64,000 nt of DNA from Parietichytrium sp. I65-24A (lineage: Eukaryota; Sar; Bigyra; Thraustochytrida; Thraustochytriidae): contig BLSF01000037.1 of NCBI GenBank assembly GCA_012862575.1, forward strand, positions 124,001 through 188,000, written 5' to 3'. Positions 12,487-23,840 of the stretch are shown piece by piece. The notes under the pieces are model-generated. The model had not been told where the DNA came from. It did not search any database and worked only from the letters and a program-made list of their open reading frames with translations. The position numbers and the translations under genes were made by a program. Every line of letters begins with the position of its first letter. Position 1 is the first letter of the stretch.

Positions 12487-15400
12487 GAACTGGGGCGAGC
12501 GATCATGTAGTGTCTTGACTTGTGTATATATGGATTCCTGTGCTGATGGTGGACAGACAGCCTCGCTAGTCCGAGGCAAAAGTTTTGTTTTATAGGCTTC
12601 TCTCGGTGACCAAGCCTTCGCAATGCAGTTGGAGTGGACTGCGCCATTTTCCCCCGTTTTTTCCCCCAAAAATTTCAGACGGTTGACAATTCGTCATGTT
12701 TTGTGCCGCGCCAGGGCAGACAATTTCTCTTTGCAACATTTCATTTTTACCCGCTTGGCGCTGGCAAGGGTCTCTTTTTTTTTTAACCTTTTAGAGGCCC
12801 GCATTTTCCTTCGAATCTTTTCTTTCACTACTACTACAATTTCCAAACCAATTTTCTGACCTTTTATCATCACTGTTCAGTTCATTCAACTTTCCTGTTC
12901 CACGCGCTGCTGTCTCTGATTATGTACATGTACTTGACGAAACGAAACGCCTGGTCGTCCCATCAGCCTCTTGCGTAATTATTCACGATAGCGATCATTC
13001 CCTCGTTCGTTCTCGCTCTCATTCCTATAACTCCTTTACAGTGTGCTATCAACTCGAAATTGAATGGCAGTCTACTAACGCACTCCTACTGTATAGTCTA
13101 TCCCATTCTCTGGGCGAAGGACCTGCGCCTCAGCGAGCAAGTCCTATCGAAAAAGATAGCAATGGAGCTACGAGCTAGACCAGACAAGCCCATGACATCG
13201 GAAAATTAAGATGTTTCGTTTTAATTTCGCAGCGAAGTTCAAAAGATAAGAAAGTGAAGATGAACGTTGTCTCGATTGAACCCGGGATTTCCTTTGTAAG
13301 CAAAAACAGATAAACAATATGAAATCATTTACTGCGAGTAAGCCGTGAGAAATAGAAACCGCTGCTCGAAAGTTGTGTTACTTTGCTGCTCTTACACTAA
13401 CTGAGGCTCCCCGGGACTTAACCGGAAGGACCCAAAGACCCGAAGGACCACCGACACCCCTCTTCCTCACGCACTCTTTCGGAGAGACTTTCATGATGCG
13501 AATGCGTTCGAAAGGTGCAAACTTGAAAAATTAACAGCAAGTTTCTATTCCTTTCTCCGTCGGCGTCCTCCGAGAGCAAAGAGCGAGAAAGGGTAAAACA
13601 CCAATCCAATCAACCTGCCTTTATGATTTTGATTCAACGTTTTTCAAAGTTTTGATTATTTTAAATTTCGAAATCTTTAAACTTTTAAATTTTTAAACTT
13701 TTAAGTTTTTAGATTTCCCCCGACTCCTCCGCACCACACAACAAATCATTTAACAATGAAAACGACTTGACTCCGCGGAGTGCAGAACATGGTCTGTGTT
13801 TGAACTTCCCTTTTTCTTGGTGCATGGATAATCTAAGCCCACCTCGTGGAGTGTGACTCAGGGCTTCCTTTGCGCTCTCGAAAGCCAACCGCTTATTGTT
13901 TTATTGTTGTGAAATTAGAACACCGTGGCTCACGTATCGCGATAAGAGCCCTGCGCTTGTCCTTTTGCAAGGAAATCTAACGATGGGTACGAAAACGCGC
14001 GCCTCGCCGTGCGTGTTTCGATTGACTAGTGTCTCTCACATTCCTCCAACCAGAATTACACAAGTTCAGAATTCAGAACTCCACCAGAAGATATCAGAAG
14101 ATCGGCCGTTTCCGCTTTCTCCTTGGCAGTAGCTACTAGTTGCTAACAATGAAAACAAGTTGTCGACCGGAGGCCCTACTACTGGATTGCTATTCGCACC
14201 ACGTCGGAATGCATCACACTGTGTAGGATGCTCACCCCCTCTCTCTTTCTCTCCCTCTCTACAAAAGCCCTGCGCTTCGTACCTGAAACTCCTTCTCTCT
14301 CCTCTCTCGCTCGCTTCCTCCACCGTGAATCTTCTTGGCTCCCAACAATCCAAACTTCAACTCAACTGCGACAAGGCAGACAAGGCGAAAGAAAGTGAGA
14401 AGCGACCTGTGAGTGAAGGAGGGAAGGAGAGTGAGGCGCATAGAATGAATTCTTTCAACGAAGGCTGCAACCCACAACAAGAGACGCGTTTGCTGAGATG
14501 AGAAAGCGATTGATTCGACTCGAAGAAATCACAACTTCGCAGTGTGGAGGGAGGAAAAATAAGAAAGACGGGAAGAATAAGAAAGTAATGCTCCCCCCAC
14601 TTCCTTTCCCTCTCCTCCCTCTGCTTTCGGCTTTTGCCTTCCGTCTCTGATCTGCGCGAATGCGCACGAGAAATGGTTTCCATTCGTGGCTCGCAAAGAA
14701 AAAGAGAGATGCGAAGTGTGCGAACAAATGTTTTCCGTGGTGAAATCAGAAAGTTTCAACAATGCTTTTCCTTCTTCACAAAAGTTCCCAGTGCTTTCGC
14801 CTCTCAAGATTTTGTTTCTTTCTCTGTGAGAGGCCCACAATTCCGCGGTCGCCCTATTGGACTTCTACTGGTCTCTTTCTCTCTGTCGCGCTCCAAAATG
14901 TGATGTTTGCCCGCCAGCATGAAAAGTTGAATGTCGACAATCAACTTTGTGAACCCCTCCGCAGCTGAATCTTTCCCCTCACACGCGCCCACGAGTTCAA
15001 TGGCGTTCAATGGAATTCAACGTGTTTCGAAGCACTGGCGACTGAAGCGGACGCACTCGCTTGCTTATAGGAAAGAGAAAAAATAGTTCTTGACTGTGAC
15101 TTTCCATCACTTTACTTTCTTTCTTTCTTTCTTTTGAAACATCACTCCAACACCAGGATCGCACAGCGGAGCTCCGAAGGCCATATCCCAAGGCCATAGT
15201 CCGGAAGCACTGTGTAGTAGGAATGGCCATATCTCCTTCTTTTTCCGCCGATTTTCGGGCTATTGAAATTACGCCCAGCCTATCTGGCATTACCCGTGCG
15301 TGAGATATGCTAGGACCACAGACGGAGAAAAGCAGTTGTATTGGACTTCTATGGAAATGACTACAAATGCTTTCACAAAAGTATTAATGATATTATGTAA

Positions 15401-16952
15401 ACATCAAATAAGAGTTCCCCTTGAATCACCTCAAAACAGAATCACCGACATCGTTAACTGAGTCCTTAGAAGGCAACCCGTGGTCTTCTTTAATAATCAT
15501 GTAGGACATTGCTACTTGCTATGACGTACGACTAGAAGTTGGTGAGTTTCCGGGTCCTATCCATTCTAATAATCGTTTTAACAGGGAATGTTTCTTCCTG
15601 TTCCCCTGTTCTCCTCAAGTGGTTCTTGTTTCCTTTTCTTTTTTTCCTTCATTCTTTCATTCATTCTCCGAAGAAATGTTCGTCCCATTTTTTTTTGATT
15701 CTTCGTTTTTCATTCAATGAACATCAACAAGCAAAACAGTGAAATAAAAAAATTCGTCAAAACGCTGAGCAAAATATATTATTAGTAATTGTCAAGGTCC
15801 AAAGTATTTGCACCCTTGCATTGTCATGCGGGGGAATTCGAGAAAGAAACAAACGTGTGCAAGTGAATGAAATTACTTTCGTCTGCCTTTGATGAGTGAA
15901 TGTCTGTCTCCGATTCACAGATTCAGAGATTCAAAATATGCAGGTGCGGATGGTGCGGGGGTCTTCAATAGTCCGAGGTTCGAATTACTTCAAGTTGGGT
16001 TCTCGGATCTCCACTGCTTGTTTTCTATTTCTCCACTGGTTTGTTATTTGTAGCTGTGGTCTGCGAAAATTGAGACGAAGACTGACTGAAAGGAAAGGCT
16101 TGACTCACAGCGACGCCTCTCTCCCTTCCCCTTTTTTTTTTTATAAACTAAAAAAAGCTGCTGCTGTCGTTTCTCTCAATTCTGTGCGCGTGCCATTCTC
16201 AAGGGCGAATGAATGTTACATTCTTCGGAGATTATGTTCTTTCTAACAACAATGGAAAAAAAGAACCGATGGCGCACACAGTGGACCTCAATCCGCGAGG
16301 AAACTTCCGAAGAACGACCGCACGTACAGTAATTCACTACTGAGCGCCCAGTACTCGAGTACTGCGAATAGAAAGCTGTTGCATGCTGTTGCGAGAAAGT
16401 TCCCGTGGTATAGGGCTGCGATACGGAGGTGTTAAAGCAAAACGTTTCCTTTTCTTCGGATGAATAGGATGAATTGACATTAGATCAATCCTTTCGTTGC
16501 TATTCCCGAGTTCCGAAGCCCATTCAAGACCCTTGCGATCAAGAAAAAAGATTTTTTAATTAACTGTAAAATCATTTTGTTCGATTGAAAAAACATTTTC
16601 GACAGTGAAATCATCAAGAGACATATGAACGCCTGCCTGCCTGTTGCTGTCCAGAGAACCAGCACTACCAGCGCATCGCGACCTATTCATCATGTTCAAC
16701 TCTTGAGAACGCAGAGCGAACTCTTGGCTCGCGGGGTCTCAAAACACAAGAAAAAGGAAGAAACTGCGCCAAGTATCAGTTCCTGTGTGGAGGAGGGGGA
16801 AAGGGAAGAACAGCGATTCAAAGATGTGTAAATCGACGTCGACGAAATCCACCCTGAGACGTCCGTGGTGGGAGAAGCTGCTGTCGATTGATCTTGGGTA
16901 AATGTGTTTTTGTTAGTTAAACAACAATGGCGGTGGTTCGCAATCAACCGCC
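12487..16952. other. spacer of 4.5 kb without a supported gene
   Basis: It holds the 3' flank of the Myb gene, AT-rich stretches (a TTTAAACTTTTAAA-like run near 13675-13715) and a CTTT run at about 15112-15136. All frames are short or of low complexity and none resembles a known protein. Confidence 0.55.
15112..15136. repeat. (CTTT)n microsatellite
   Basis: About five CTTT units in spacer DNA. Confidence 0.8.
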
Positions 16953-19190
16953 TCAATTATCATCGCTGCGCTGCCGCTTCTCGGCCGCCTCCGCGCCTTC
17001 CTTCGTCCCCTTGCGTTTGTGTGTTTGTCTGCTCGAGGTCCCCATCGCACGGGCTTTTGGACCCCAGTTTGCCTTCGGGTTCTTGGCCCACTTTGCAATA
17101 CCGACTCGTCTCTCTTCTGCTTGTCTAATCTTCTGCTTCAGCTCTGGGGTGAGGCCAAAGTTGATGGTCGCAGTAGGTTCCACGGCAAGGATCTTCTCCG
17201 ACGTCGGATCGGTGCTCTTGACGGGGTGCTTTTTCACGAATGCGCGCAACATGTCCCACATAAACGAACTCGGTGCATCCGTTTTTATGCCTGCCGGCTG
17301 TGAATGCGGCTGCGAGAAACGATACCCGGCGTTGACTAGCGCGCAATGGAGATCTTGCATCGAAGGCGAGGTGCAGTGCAGCGTCTTGCACATGCTCGGA
17401 ATATCGTAAAACAGCGGCACATCCGGCAGCTCTTCCGAGATGGCGAGAAGCTTGCCCTGGATGAGGCCTTTCGCGCCGAGTGCGCTTGCATCGAACCCAT
17501 TTGGGTACGGTTTGTCAAAAGTCTCGAGCAAAGCGTTCACAAACTTAAAATTGTGCATGGGCTTGATCCAAATCGGTCCGCCTAGGGCGAAATCTGCGCC
17601 AGTCTCAGGACACTGCGCAGGAGCTTTAAAGCCGGCAGGCTTGACCATAAAGTTGGAGTTTGTCTTGGAGCCGGGCTTTTCGATTCCTAGCGGCTGAATG
17701 AAGAACGTGTCGCAGCCGCGGGACTGCAACACCATCCCCATCCTAGTCGCGGATTGCTTGACCTCGTTTCTGTCAGAGTAGACTCGGACGAAGACTCGAA
17801 TGTAAAAGTCCATGTGAATGCTTAGCTGAGGCACAATATGCCGCCCGTATACATTAGCTTTGCTCTCCAGGAAGCCAAGAAGGATACGGATCGCCATCTC
17901 GTGCGGGTAGTTGCCCGCCTTGAGCGGCAGAGCACGGTACTTGGCAAAGCAGTTCTCCGAGTTCTTGCCGCACAGAGTGGGCAAGTCTGTAGCCGTAACG
18001 CAAAGAAGACCGCCATCACGGACGGCCTGCACTGCGGAATCGGTGAAAATGGCCGGCGAACCGTACGGATCGAGATCGATCACATCAAAGGCGCCTTTCT
18101 CGAGGTCGAACGCACCTTTGTTCGGAAGAAAAGACTTGACCCGGGTGTGATCTACCTTGGAGTCAGGGTCCAGCCGGTGCTTGTACATGAGCATCGTTCC
18201 GTCCCCGAGAGACGGGATAAAACGCTCGTCGCTGTCCAGCCCGTTGTACTCGGCATTCCTTTTAATAGACTCGAAAGCGTGCTTCTCCAAGTCGTTCACG
18301 ATGATGTGGTCCAGCCCAACGCCCTCCGTGATTTCCTTTGCGTAGCGGATACTCCGCAGCCCAGACGCGGCCAGGGCCTCTAGCACCTGCATCCCGGCAA
18401 AGCCCTCGTCCTTGTACTCAAATGCTGCGGCGCCATTCTTCTTGCCGCCCTTCTTCCTCTTGCTGCTCTGCACATCCTCCTCCTCATTCTCCTTCTCCTT
18501 CTCAATCTTATCTCCATTCGCATCTCCAGCATCTCCAACATTTCCAGCATCTCCAGCATCTCCAGTGGCGGGAGGGTCTTCAGTCCTGCGGCCCCAGGTC
18601 GACCATGTTGGTTGCACTCTGCGCCAAGACTGGCCAGTCTTTCGCAGGACGACCTGATCCTCAGCCTCCGCCTTGAGCTGGCACGCGTACTCGTTGAGCA
18701 CCAGCACGCTGAGGTCCCTGTTCTTGATCTGCACTTCATTGTAGAACGCGTTGCCCTGCCCTTTGCTGAACAGCACTGTCGCCTTCCCTTCCGTCACTGT
18801 GTCCCACTCCAGCAGCTCCATCTGCTCCGTCTCCTCCTTCTTCTCCTCTTCGTTCGACATACTCCAGTCGTCCCACACGCACGCCGCGCGTACACTTTCA
18901 GGGCCCGAGCGCCCGAGTCGTCCCACGGAATGCGTCCCAAAAGGTGTCCCAACGGGAGGATCTGGCGCTGTCGGGGCGGTGGTCGTCCCGATCGGCCGCG
19001 ACGATGATGATGATGATGATGGGGGTTGGTTCTGGTGGTGGGATGGAGACCGGGTTCCAAAGTTGCGCGAGAGGAGGGGAACCGGCGGAGGGAGGTGGCG
19101 GGTTCTTGGCCGAAGGATGGCGAGGACGGTACGCGAGGATGGGTGCGGAACGGAAATGGCCGCCAGCAGTGCGCGCTGTTGCGGAACCAT
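16953..19190 (-). CDS. TRM1: tRNA (guanine26-N2)-dimethyltransferase, with two in-frame starts
   Basis: TRM1 methylates G26 of tRNAs to m2,2G using S-adenosylmethionine. The 745-residue frame shows the family's signatures: EALAASGLRSIRYAKE (SAM-binding motif I, about 270-285), NDLEKHAFESIKRN (acidic residue for the ribose), DLDPYGSPA (about 369-377) followed by CVTATDLPTLCG, and KYRALPLKAGNYPHEMAIR. The C-terminus is basic (KRKG...KRQRS), fitting a nuclear signal. The first ATG (19190) adds 110 residues with no acidic residue before D77 and eight arginines before residue 70, a typical mitochondrial presequence. A second ATG (18860, Met111, A at -3) opens the cytosolic/nuclear form. Known TRM1 enzymes are dual-localised in this way. 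An acidic insert with a 9-base DNA repeat (GDAGDAGNVGDAGDAN) lies between the N-terminal motif and motif I. It is divergent from NOP14. Confidence 0.95.
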   Translation of the reverse strand: MVPQQRALLAAISVPHPSSRTVLAILRPRTRHLPPPVPLLSRNFGTRSPSHHQNQPPSSSSSSSRPIGTTTAPTAPDPPVGTPFGTHSVGRLGRSGPESVRAACVWDDWSMSNEEEKKEETEQMELLEWDTVTEGKATVLFSKGQGNAFYNEVQIKNRDLSVLVLNEYACQLKAEAEDQVVLRKTGQSWRRVQPTWSTWGRRTEDPPATGDAGDAGNVGDAGDANGDKIEKEKENEEEDVQSSKRKKGGKKNGAAAFEYKDEGFAGMQVLEALAASGLRSIRYAKEITEGVGLDHIIVNDLEKHAFESIKRNAEYNGLDSDERFIPSLGDGTMLMYKHRLDPDSKVDHTRVKSFLPNKGAFDLEKGAFDVIDLDPYGSPAIFTDSAVQAVRDGGLLCVTATDLPTLCGKNSENCFAKYRALPLKAGNYPHEMAIRILLGFLESKANVYGRHIVPQLSIHMDFYIRVFVRVYSDRNEVKQSATRMGMVLQSRGCDTFFIQPLGIEKPGSKTNSNFMVKPAGFKAPAQCPETGADFALGGPIWIKPMHNFKFVNALLETFDKPYPNGFDASALGAKGLIQGKLLAISEELPDVPLFYDIPSMCKTLHCTSPSMQDLHCALVNAGYRFSQPHSQPAGIKTDAPSSFMWDMLRAFVKKHPVKSTDPTSEKILAVEPTATINFGLTPELKQKIRQAEERRVGIAKWAKNPKANWGPKARAMGTSSRQTHKRKGTKEGAEAAEKRQRSDDN
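18522..18566 (-). repeat. 9-base tandem repeat inside TRM1
   Basis: Five imperfect copies of CATCTCCAG(C/A)-type units encode alternating GDA/GNV triplets in a species-specific acidic insert of TRM1. The frame is kept because the unit is a multiple of three. Confidence 0.75.
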
Positions 19191-19539
19191 TCTTTACCAC
19201 CACTCTCACCTCTCTCTCTCTATCTCTCTCTCATCTCTCACGAGCAAGTGCTCGTTCTCTGCGCCTCGTGAGACCTTGTGCGCCAGGTGCCTTGCATCGC
19301 TTCGCTTAACATTTGCGCGGCGCCCTCTCGCGGCCATGTCCTCACCAATACTGCCTCTTCCATATTAACAGAACAAGGGCCACCCCCCACCCCACCACCC
19401 GCTAGAGTACTAGCGCACCGTCTAAACAGAGCACCGTCTTAGGCTTCACCGTAATTTCAAAGTCCGGGACCAATCTGCTCTATATAGTCCTAACCACTCC
19501 TACACAGACAAACGTTCCGCAGTCACTGGCCAGCAACCT

Positions 19540-19690
19540 CCTCTCCCTCCACACTACCCCATCCGCTACCCTTCTCCTACCGCCAATCCGTTCCGCACAC
19601 TTCCCAGCCTCCTACCCCACCCCTATCCATCGCTACGCTCCCCCCACCCCCTCTAATCAACCCCACTAACCCCTCCTAACTTTCCTGTGC
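19540..19690. other. C-rich, G-poor strand-asymmetric stretch between TRM1 and NOP14
   Basis: On the plus strand this stretch is very rich in C with few G (many CCCC, CCACC, CTCC blocks). It lies in the divergent promoter region of TRM1 and NOP14. The minus strand could form G-rich structures; this is inference from composition only. Confidence 0.5.
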
Positions 19691-19779
19691 GAACCTCTAC
19701 CTCCTGCTACCTGCCTGGGTAGAAGGAGCGACACACAACGAGACACTGTGCTCCAGACCACTCACTCACTCTCTCTTAG

Positions 19780-20050
19780 CTCTCTCTCTCTCTCTCTATC
19801 CATCTATCTATCTATATGTCTCAATGTCTCTATAGTCTCTATAGTCTCTATAGTCTCTATAGTTTCTATCATCCACCAAGTCGGTGGAGCCAAGCAAAGC
19901 AAAGCAAAGCAAAGCAAAGCAAAGCGGAGCGTGAGTGGGAGTGGGGACACAGAGCAAGTGTGAAGAAGGCGTGAGCGAGTGTGGGACTGTGGGACTGTGG
20001 GACTGTGGGAGTGTGGGACTGTGGGCATCTGCATCTGCACTTGCATCTGC
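19780..20050. repeat. series of six different short tandem repeats before NOP14
   Basis: In order there are (TC)n at 19780-19798, (ATCT)n at 19797-19815, four to five TCTCTATAG units at 19826-19868, about six CAAAG units at 19890-19925, five GTGGGACT units at 19981-20025 and four CATCTG/CATCTGCA units at 20025-20050. All precede the NOP14 start codon at 20073, so they lie in its promoter and 5' leader. Confidence 0.85.
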
Positions 20051-20072
20051 AAGTGGGTGGGCCTGCGGGAGG

Positions 20073-23000
20073 ATGGGCAAAGGGCAAAAGTCGCGCAAGA
20101 GCCTCTCTGCGGCGCTGCAGAGGCAGCACAATGAGAAGCAGTCGGCCAAGCAGAAGAACCCATTCGATGTGCGCGACAACAAACGACTCAAGCACGATGC
20201 GCTGAACAGGAGGCTCAAAGGCGCCTCGCGAGACGTGGGCAATGCCAGGGACAAGTCGCGCGAACGCAGGCAAGGAAAGCTGCTTCGCGAGTTCGTCTCC
20301 GGCCGCAAGGCCAATGCGTTCGTGGACAAGCGCTTCGGCGAAGCGGGCAGCCAGAAACTCTCCGAGGAGGAGCGCGTGCTAGAGAGGTTCAAGAAACTTC
20401 GTTCGAAACGCAGTTTGTACCATCTGGGCGACGACGGAGCGGGATCCGCCGCCAAGCGCAAGAAGCAGGACCTCATGCAGCTCACCCATTTGGGCCAGAC
20501 AATCTCAGGCGGCGGCGACGCTGACCTGCGCGAGTTCCAGAGGATGATGCGCGAAAACGGGCTCGGCGACGACGACGAGGAGGAGGACGAGAAGATCGAC
20601 GCCCACGAGCTCATGGAACGCCTCAAGGGCATGGGCAAGGCCAACGGTGAGCAACAGCAAAAGTCTAAGAAAGAGGTGATGGAGGAGCTCATTGCCAAGG
20701 CCAAGCTCTTCAAAATGCAGCGCCAGAAAGACAAGGAAGAGCTGGAGGACGAGCGCGAGAGGCTCGATGAGGAGTTCAGGGGGCTGATGAAAGAAGGCGC
20801 TTTTGAACTGCGGCCGAACCGACGCCAGAGACAAGAGGCAGAGATGCAGGCCATCATGGATCGACTGAATAAGAAAACCTCAGGCGGCGACGCCAAAGCC
20901 GCTGACCCCGAGCCTGCCGCAGAAACAGAGCAAGCTGACGAGGAGATGGACGAGTATGAATCCATCGTGAGAAGCCTCACTTTTGAGGCCCGCGCAGCCG
21001 CCTCGGATCGCACACTAACGCCAGAAGAGCAAGCTAAGCGCGATCTTCAAAAGCTCGAGGAGCAGCAACGTGATCTTGAACATAGAATGCTAGGTAAACT
21101 GCCCGATGAGGACGACTGGGACACGACCCGACACAAGAAGAACGCCAGAGATGACTTCTTCGATAAACCTAAAGAGGCGAGCGATGAGGAAGACGAGGAG
21201 GAGAGCGATGCCCTGAACTCGGACGACCTTGATGACGAAGACGATTACGACGACTCCGAAGATGATGACTCCGAGGATGAAGCGGCTTTTCAAGCTAAAC
21301 TCATGCAGCTGAAAAAAGCCCGCCAAGCAAAGCTGAAAGGAGATGCCGCTCGCAAAAATGAGTCCCAGATCGATAAACGCACCCGGGTTATTGACGAAGC
21401 GAAGCGTGAGCTCCCATTCGTCATCCAGGCACCTGAAACGCACGTAGACTTTGTCTTATTTCTGGCAAAATACGAATATCCTTCATTGCTTGAAGTGATC
21501 ACCCGGATTCGCAAGTCCAACTCTATTCATCTCCGCGTAGAGAACCGTGAGAGGATCCGCAACTTCTTGGACATCCTCGTTCAGCACTTGATCTTGTTGG
21601 TGGAGCGCAGGGCAGAGGAAAAGCAGCAACAGGAAGAGGAAGAAGAAGAAGAACAGGCCGCCAAAGACTCTGTTGAGATTCAACAGTGCATGTGTGGAAT
21701 ATACAACATTGCTCAAGAGTTTCCAGAAGGAGCAAGTTTAGTGTTTATGAGCCGTCTTGAGCGGATGCAGATCAACCTCTCTGCAAATCTGACGCGCGCG
21801 GGAGGATTCGGGGACTCTGCCGGGGGCGACTACGGTCGCCTGCTGACCAAGGTTGCTCTTGCTGGAGATCTCCATCGTAAAAAGAAGGGTGGACACAAGG
21901 TACGTGATAGGAAAGAGTGGTGCGTGTTGGTTAGAATGTGTGTGTGGAAAGTAGGAAAGAACATTCCGCCACCCAAACTGTGTCAAATTCCCGCGCAGGG
22001 CTGCTAGCTTGCTAGCTTTCTTTATGATTACCTTGCGAGGGGCCAAAGGTTTGGAAAAGTCATAGATCCTTTTAACCAAGCGATGCATTTCGATGCTAGT
22101 GCGCTCGCTCAAATAAAGGGTCGAGAGTCGGCTTTCTACTAGAGTCTGTTTGTTTGCAGCTTGACAATATTCTGACGCCTGGATTGTGTAATTCTTCTTT
22201 TTTTTTTTTCAATGTCTGCAGGGAGCAAGAGGTCGGGCAAAGGTGGCACTGGAGAAAGAGGAGCAAGAGAGGGAGCTGGATGTGCTTGGCGGCTTTGTTA
22301 CCAGCGAGGCTCGCTGCTGGCCGGCTCCAGGGGACTTTGCGTTTTTCAGAGCGTTGCAAAACGTCTTCCCTGTGACAGACTTTCAGCACCCTGTTGTTGC
22401 TCCAGCACAGCTTTTACTCGGGCAGTACTTACTGCAGTGCCCAATCAGAGGACCTAGAGATGTGGTCGCCGCGCTGTGCACCGCCCAAGTACTTTTTGAT
22501 TTCACAAAAGGCGCCAAGAGGTTTTCCCCAGAAGTAATTCTCTGCATCCAGAGTCTATTGTCGCAGATGTTGCTTCCCCTCAAGAGCGGCTTTTCAAAGG
22601 AGCTTGACTCCAAGAGTTATCACGTTATCTCCCACATTGCGTCGCTATCGTCCACAAACACAAGTGCGCCACAGCTTGAGTGGCTTCGTCGTGGGTTGCT
22701 GGCGCTGTTGGTAGAAGACCTTGAGGACACTCCGGCCCTAGATTTGGCAACCCTGACCTATCCGGACGCTGACGAAGATGCCGACGAGTTTGAGCCAAAT
22801 CTCCAGCTATGCGCTGGTATTGCGAAAGGAGTTTTGGAACTCGTCACTGCGCTTGCGCAACACATGTCAGACTCGACCAGCTGCGATGCTTTGTTTGGAA
22901 ATATTCAGCAATTGCTAGTTGATGCCGCAAAGCAAGTCAATGCAAACAAATTCGATAGTGAGATGTCCAAGTTGGTAACAGATTGTTCGGAAAAGGTCAC

Positions 23001-23403
23001 TCAGTCGATTGCTACTGCGCAAGGTGCTCGCGGTCCTATGCGTCTGTTGGAGAAGGACTCGAACGCCATCAAGTCGATTGAGCCGCAGTTCCGGTACAAC
23101 TACACCTGGACCAAGGATGGGCATGACCCAGACAGGCAACGCGCAGAAGTACGCAAACTGAAGCGTGAACTGAAGCGTGAACGGAAGGGCGTGGCTCGTG
23201 AACTGCGCAAGGATGCCCAGTTTATTGCTGACCGACGAGATTCGGAGAAACAGAAGCGCGTGGGCGAGCTCCGTGCGGAGAGACAGAGAAACTTTAACCT
23301 CTTGACCCAAGCTAAGGGAGACTTTGACAAAGCCGTCAGAGAATTTGGGGCCAGGGGAGCAGGAAGCTCTGGTGTGGATATGCGTGGTAGACGGAGGAAG
23401 TAG
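20073..23403 (+). CDS. NOP14: NOP14-like small-subunit processome protein, two exons
   Basis: NOP14 acts in the nucleolus in U3 snoRNP-dependent maturation of 18S rRNA and 40S assembly. Exons are 20073-21899 and 22222-23403; the 322-base intron has GTACGT...CTGCAG ends and phase 0, and joins GGHK to GARGRAK. The product is 1002 residues (yeast and human about 810-860). The N-terminus begins MGKGQKSRKS, then NPFDVRDNKRLKHDALNRR, FVDKRFGEAGS and EERVLERFKKLRS, all family features. Long acidic coiled stretches follow (EEDEEESDALNSDDLDDEDD). The C-terminus has PDRQRAEVRKLKRELKRERKG and ARELRKDAQFIADRR, the conserved NOP14 tail. The frame upstream to 19935 opens only at GTG, and the ATG at 20073 (GGAGGATGG) is the first methionine. 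It is divergent from TRM1 and convergent with the GH97 gene. Confidence 0.93.
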
Positions 23404-23519
23404 AGGGAGTAAACGTTTTTGTTTGCTTGTACTTGCTCGCAAAATGGCAACTGTAGAAAAAGAACATTTTTTGGGGGCTATCTTGTTTTTTCTTTTCTTT
23501 TTTTTTAATTACGCTGTTA

Positions 23520-23525
23520 AATAAA
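23520..23525 (+). terminator. candidate poly(A) signal of NOP14
   Basis: AATAAA lies about 117 bases after the NOP14 stop codon, following a T-rich stretch. It is the only canonical hexamer seen in this 3' flank. Confidence 0.45.
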
Positions 23526-23840
23526 AATCGTTGTGTCTACTCATATATGGTTTTGTCTTGCCTGAAATGGATGAACATCAACAAAACTTCGCTTTTCGTT
23601 GTGATTGCATGCGACTGCATGCGATGAGAAAGAAAACACGCGCAACATTTCGCGAGTAGCCAAGGCTGCATTGTTTCACATGTGTAGACACGAATGTTCA
23701 AAAAAGAGATGGAGACAAGTGTAAAATGCTAATTGATCAATTTGGGGGTCTATGGCATAGCAGTAACCACTTCTGTTCGTGGCGTCTGCTGCCGAAAAAG
23801 GTCATCTTCAATGTATCTATCTCTCTATAAGAAAGGCAGA

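Noticed and set aside
11684-12669. Long overlapping frames on both strands within the Myb gene
   Set aside because: Shadows of the Myb coding sequence with S/R-rich or L/V-rich composition and no domain.
13265-13290. GGGTTCAATC on the minus strand, tRNA T-arm-like
   Set aside because: The flanking bases do not form the 5-base stem and no cloverleaf can be drawn.
15970-15990. GGTTCGAAT on the plus strand, B-box-like
   Set aside because: No complementary stem and no A-box at the right distance.
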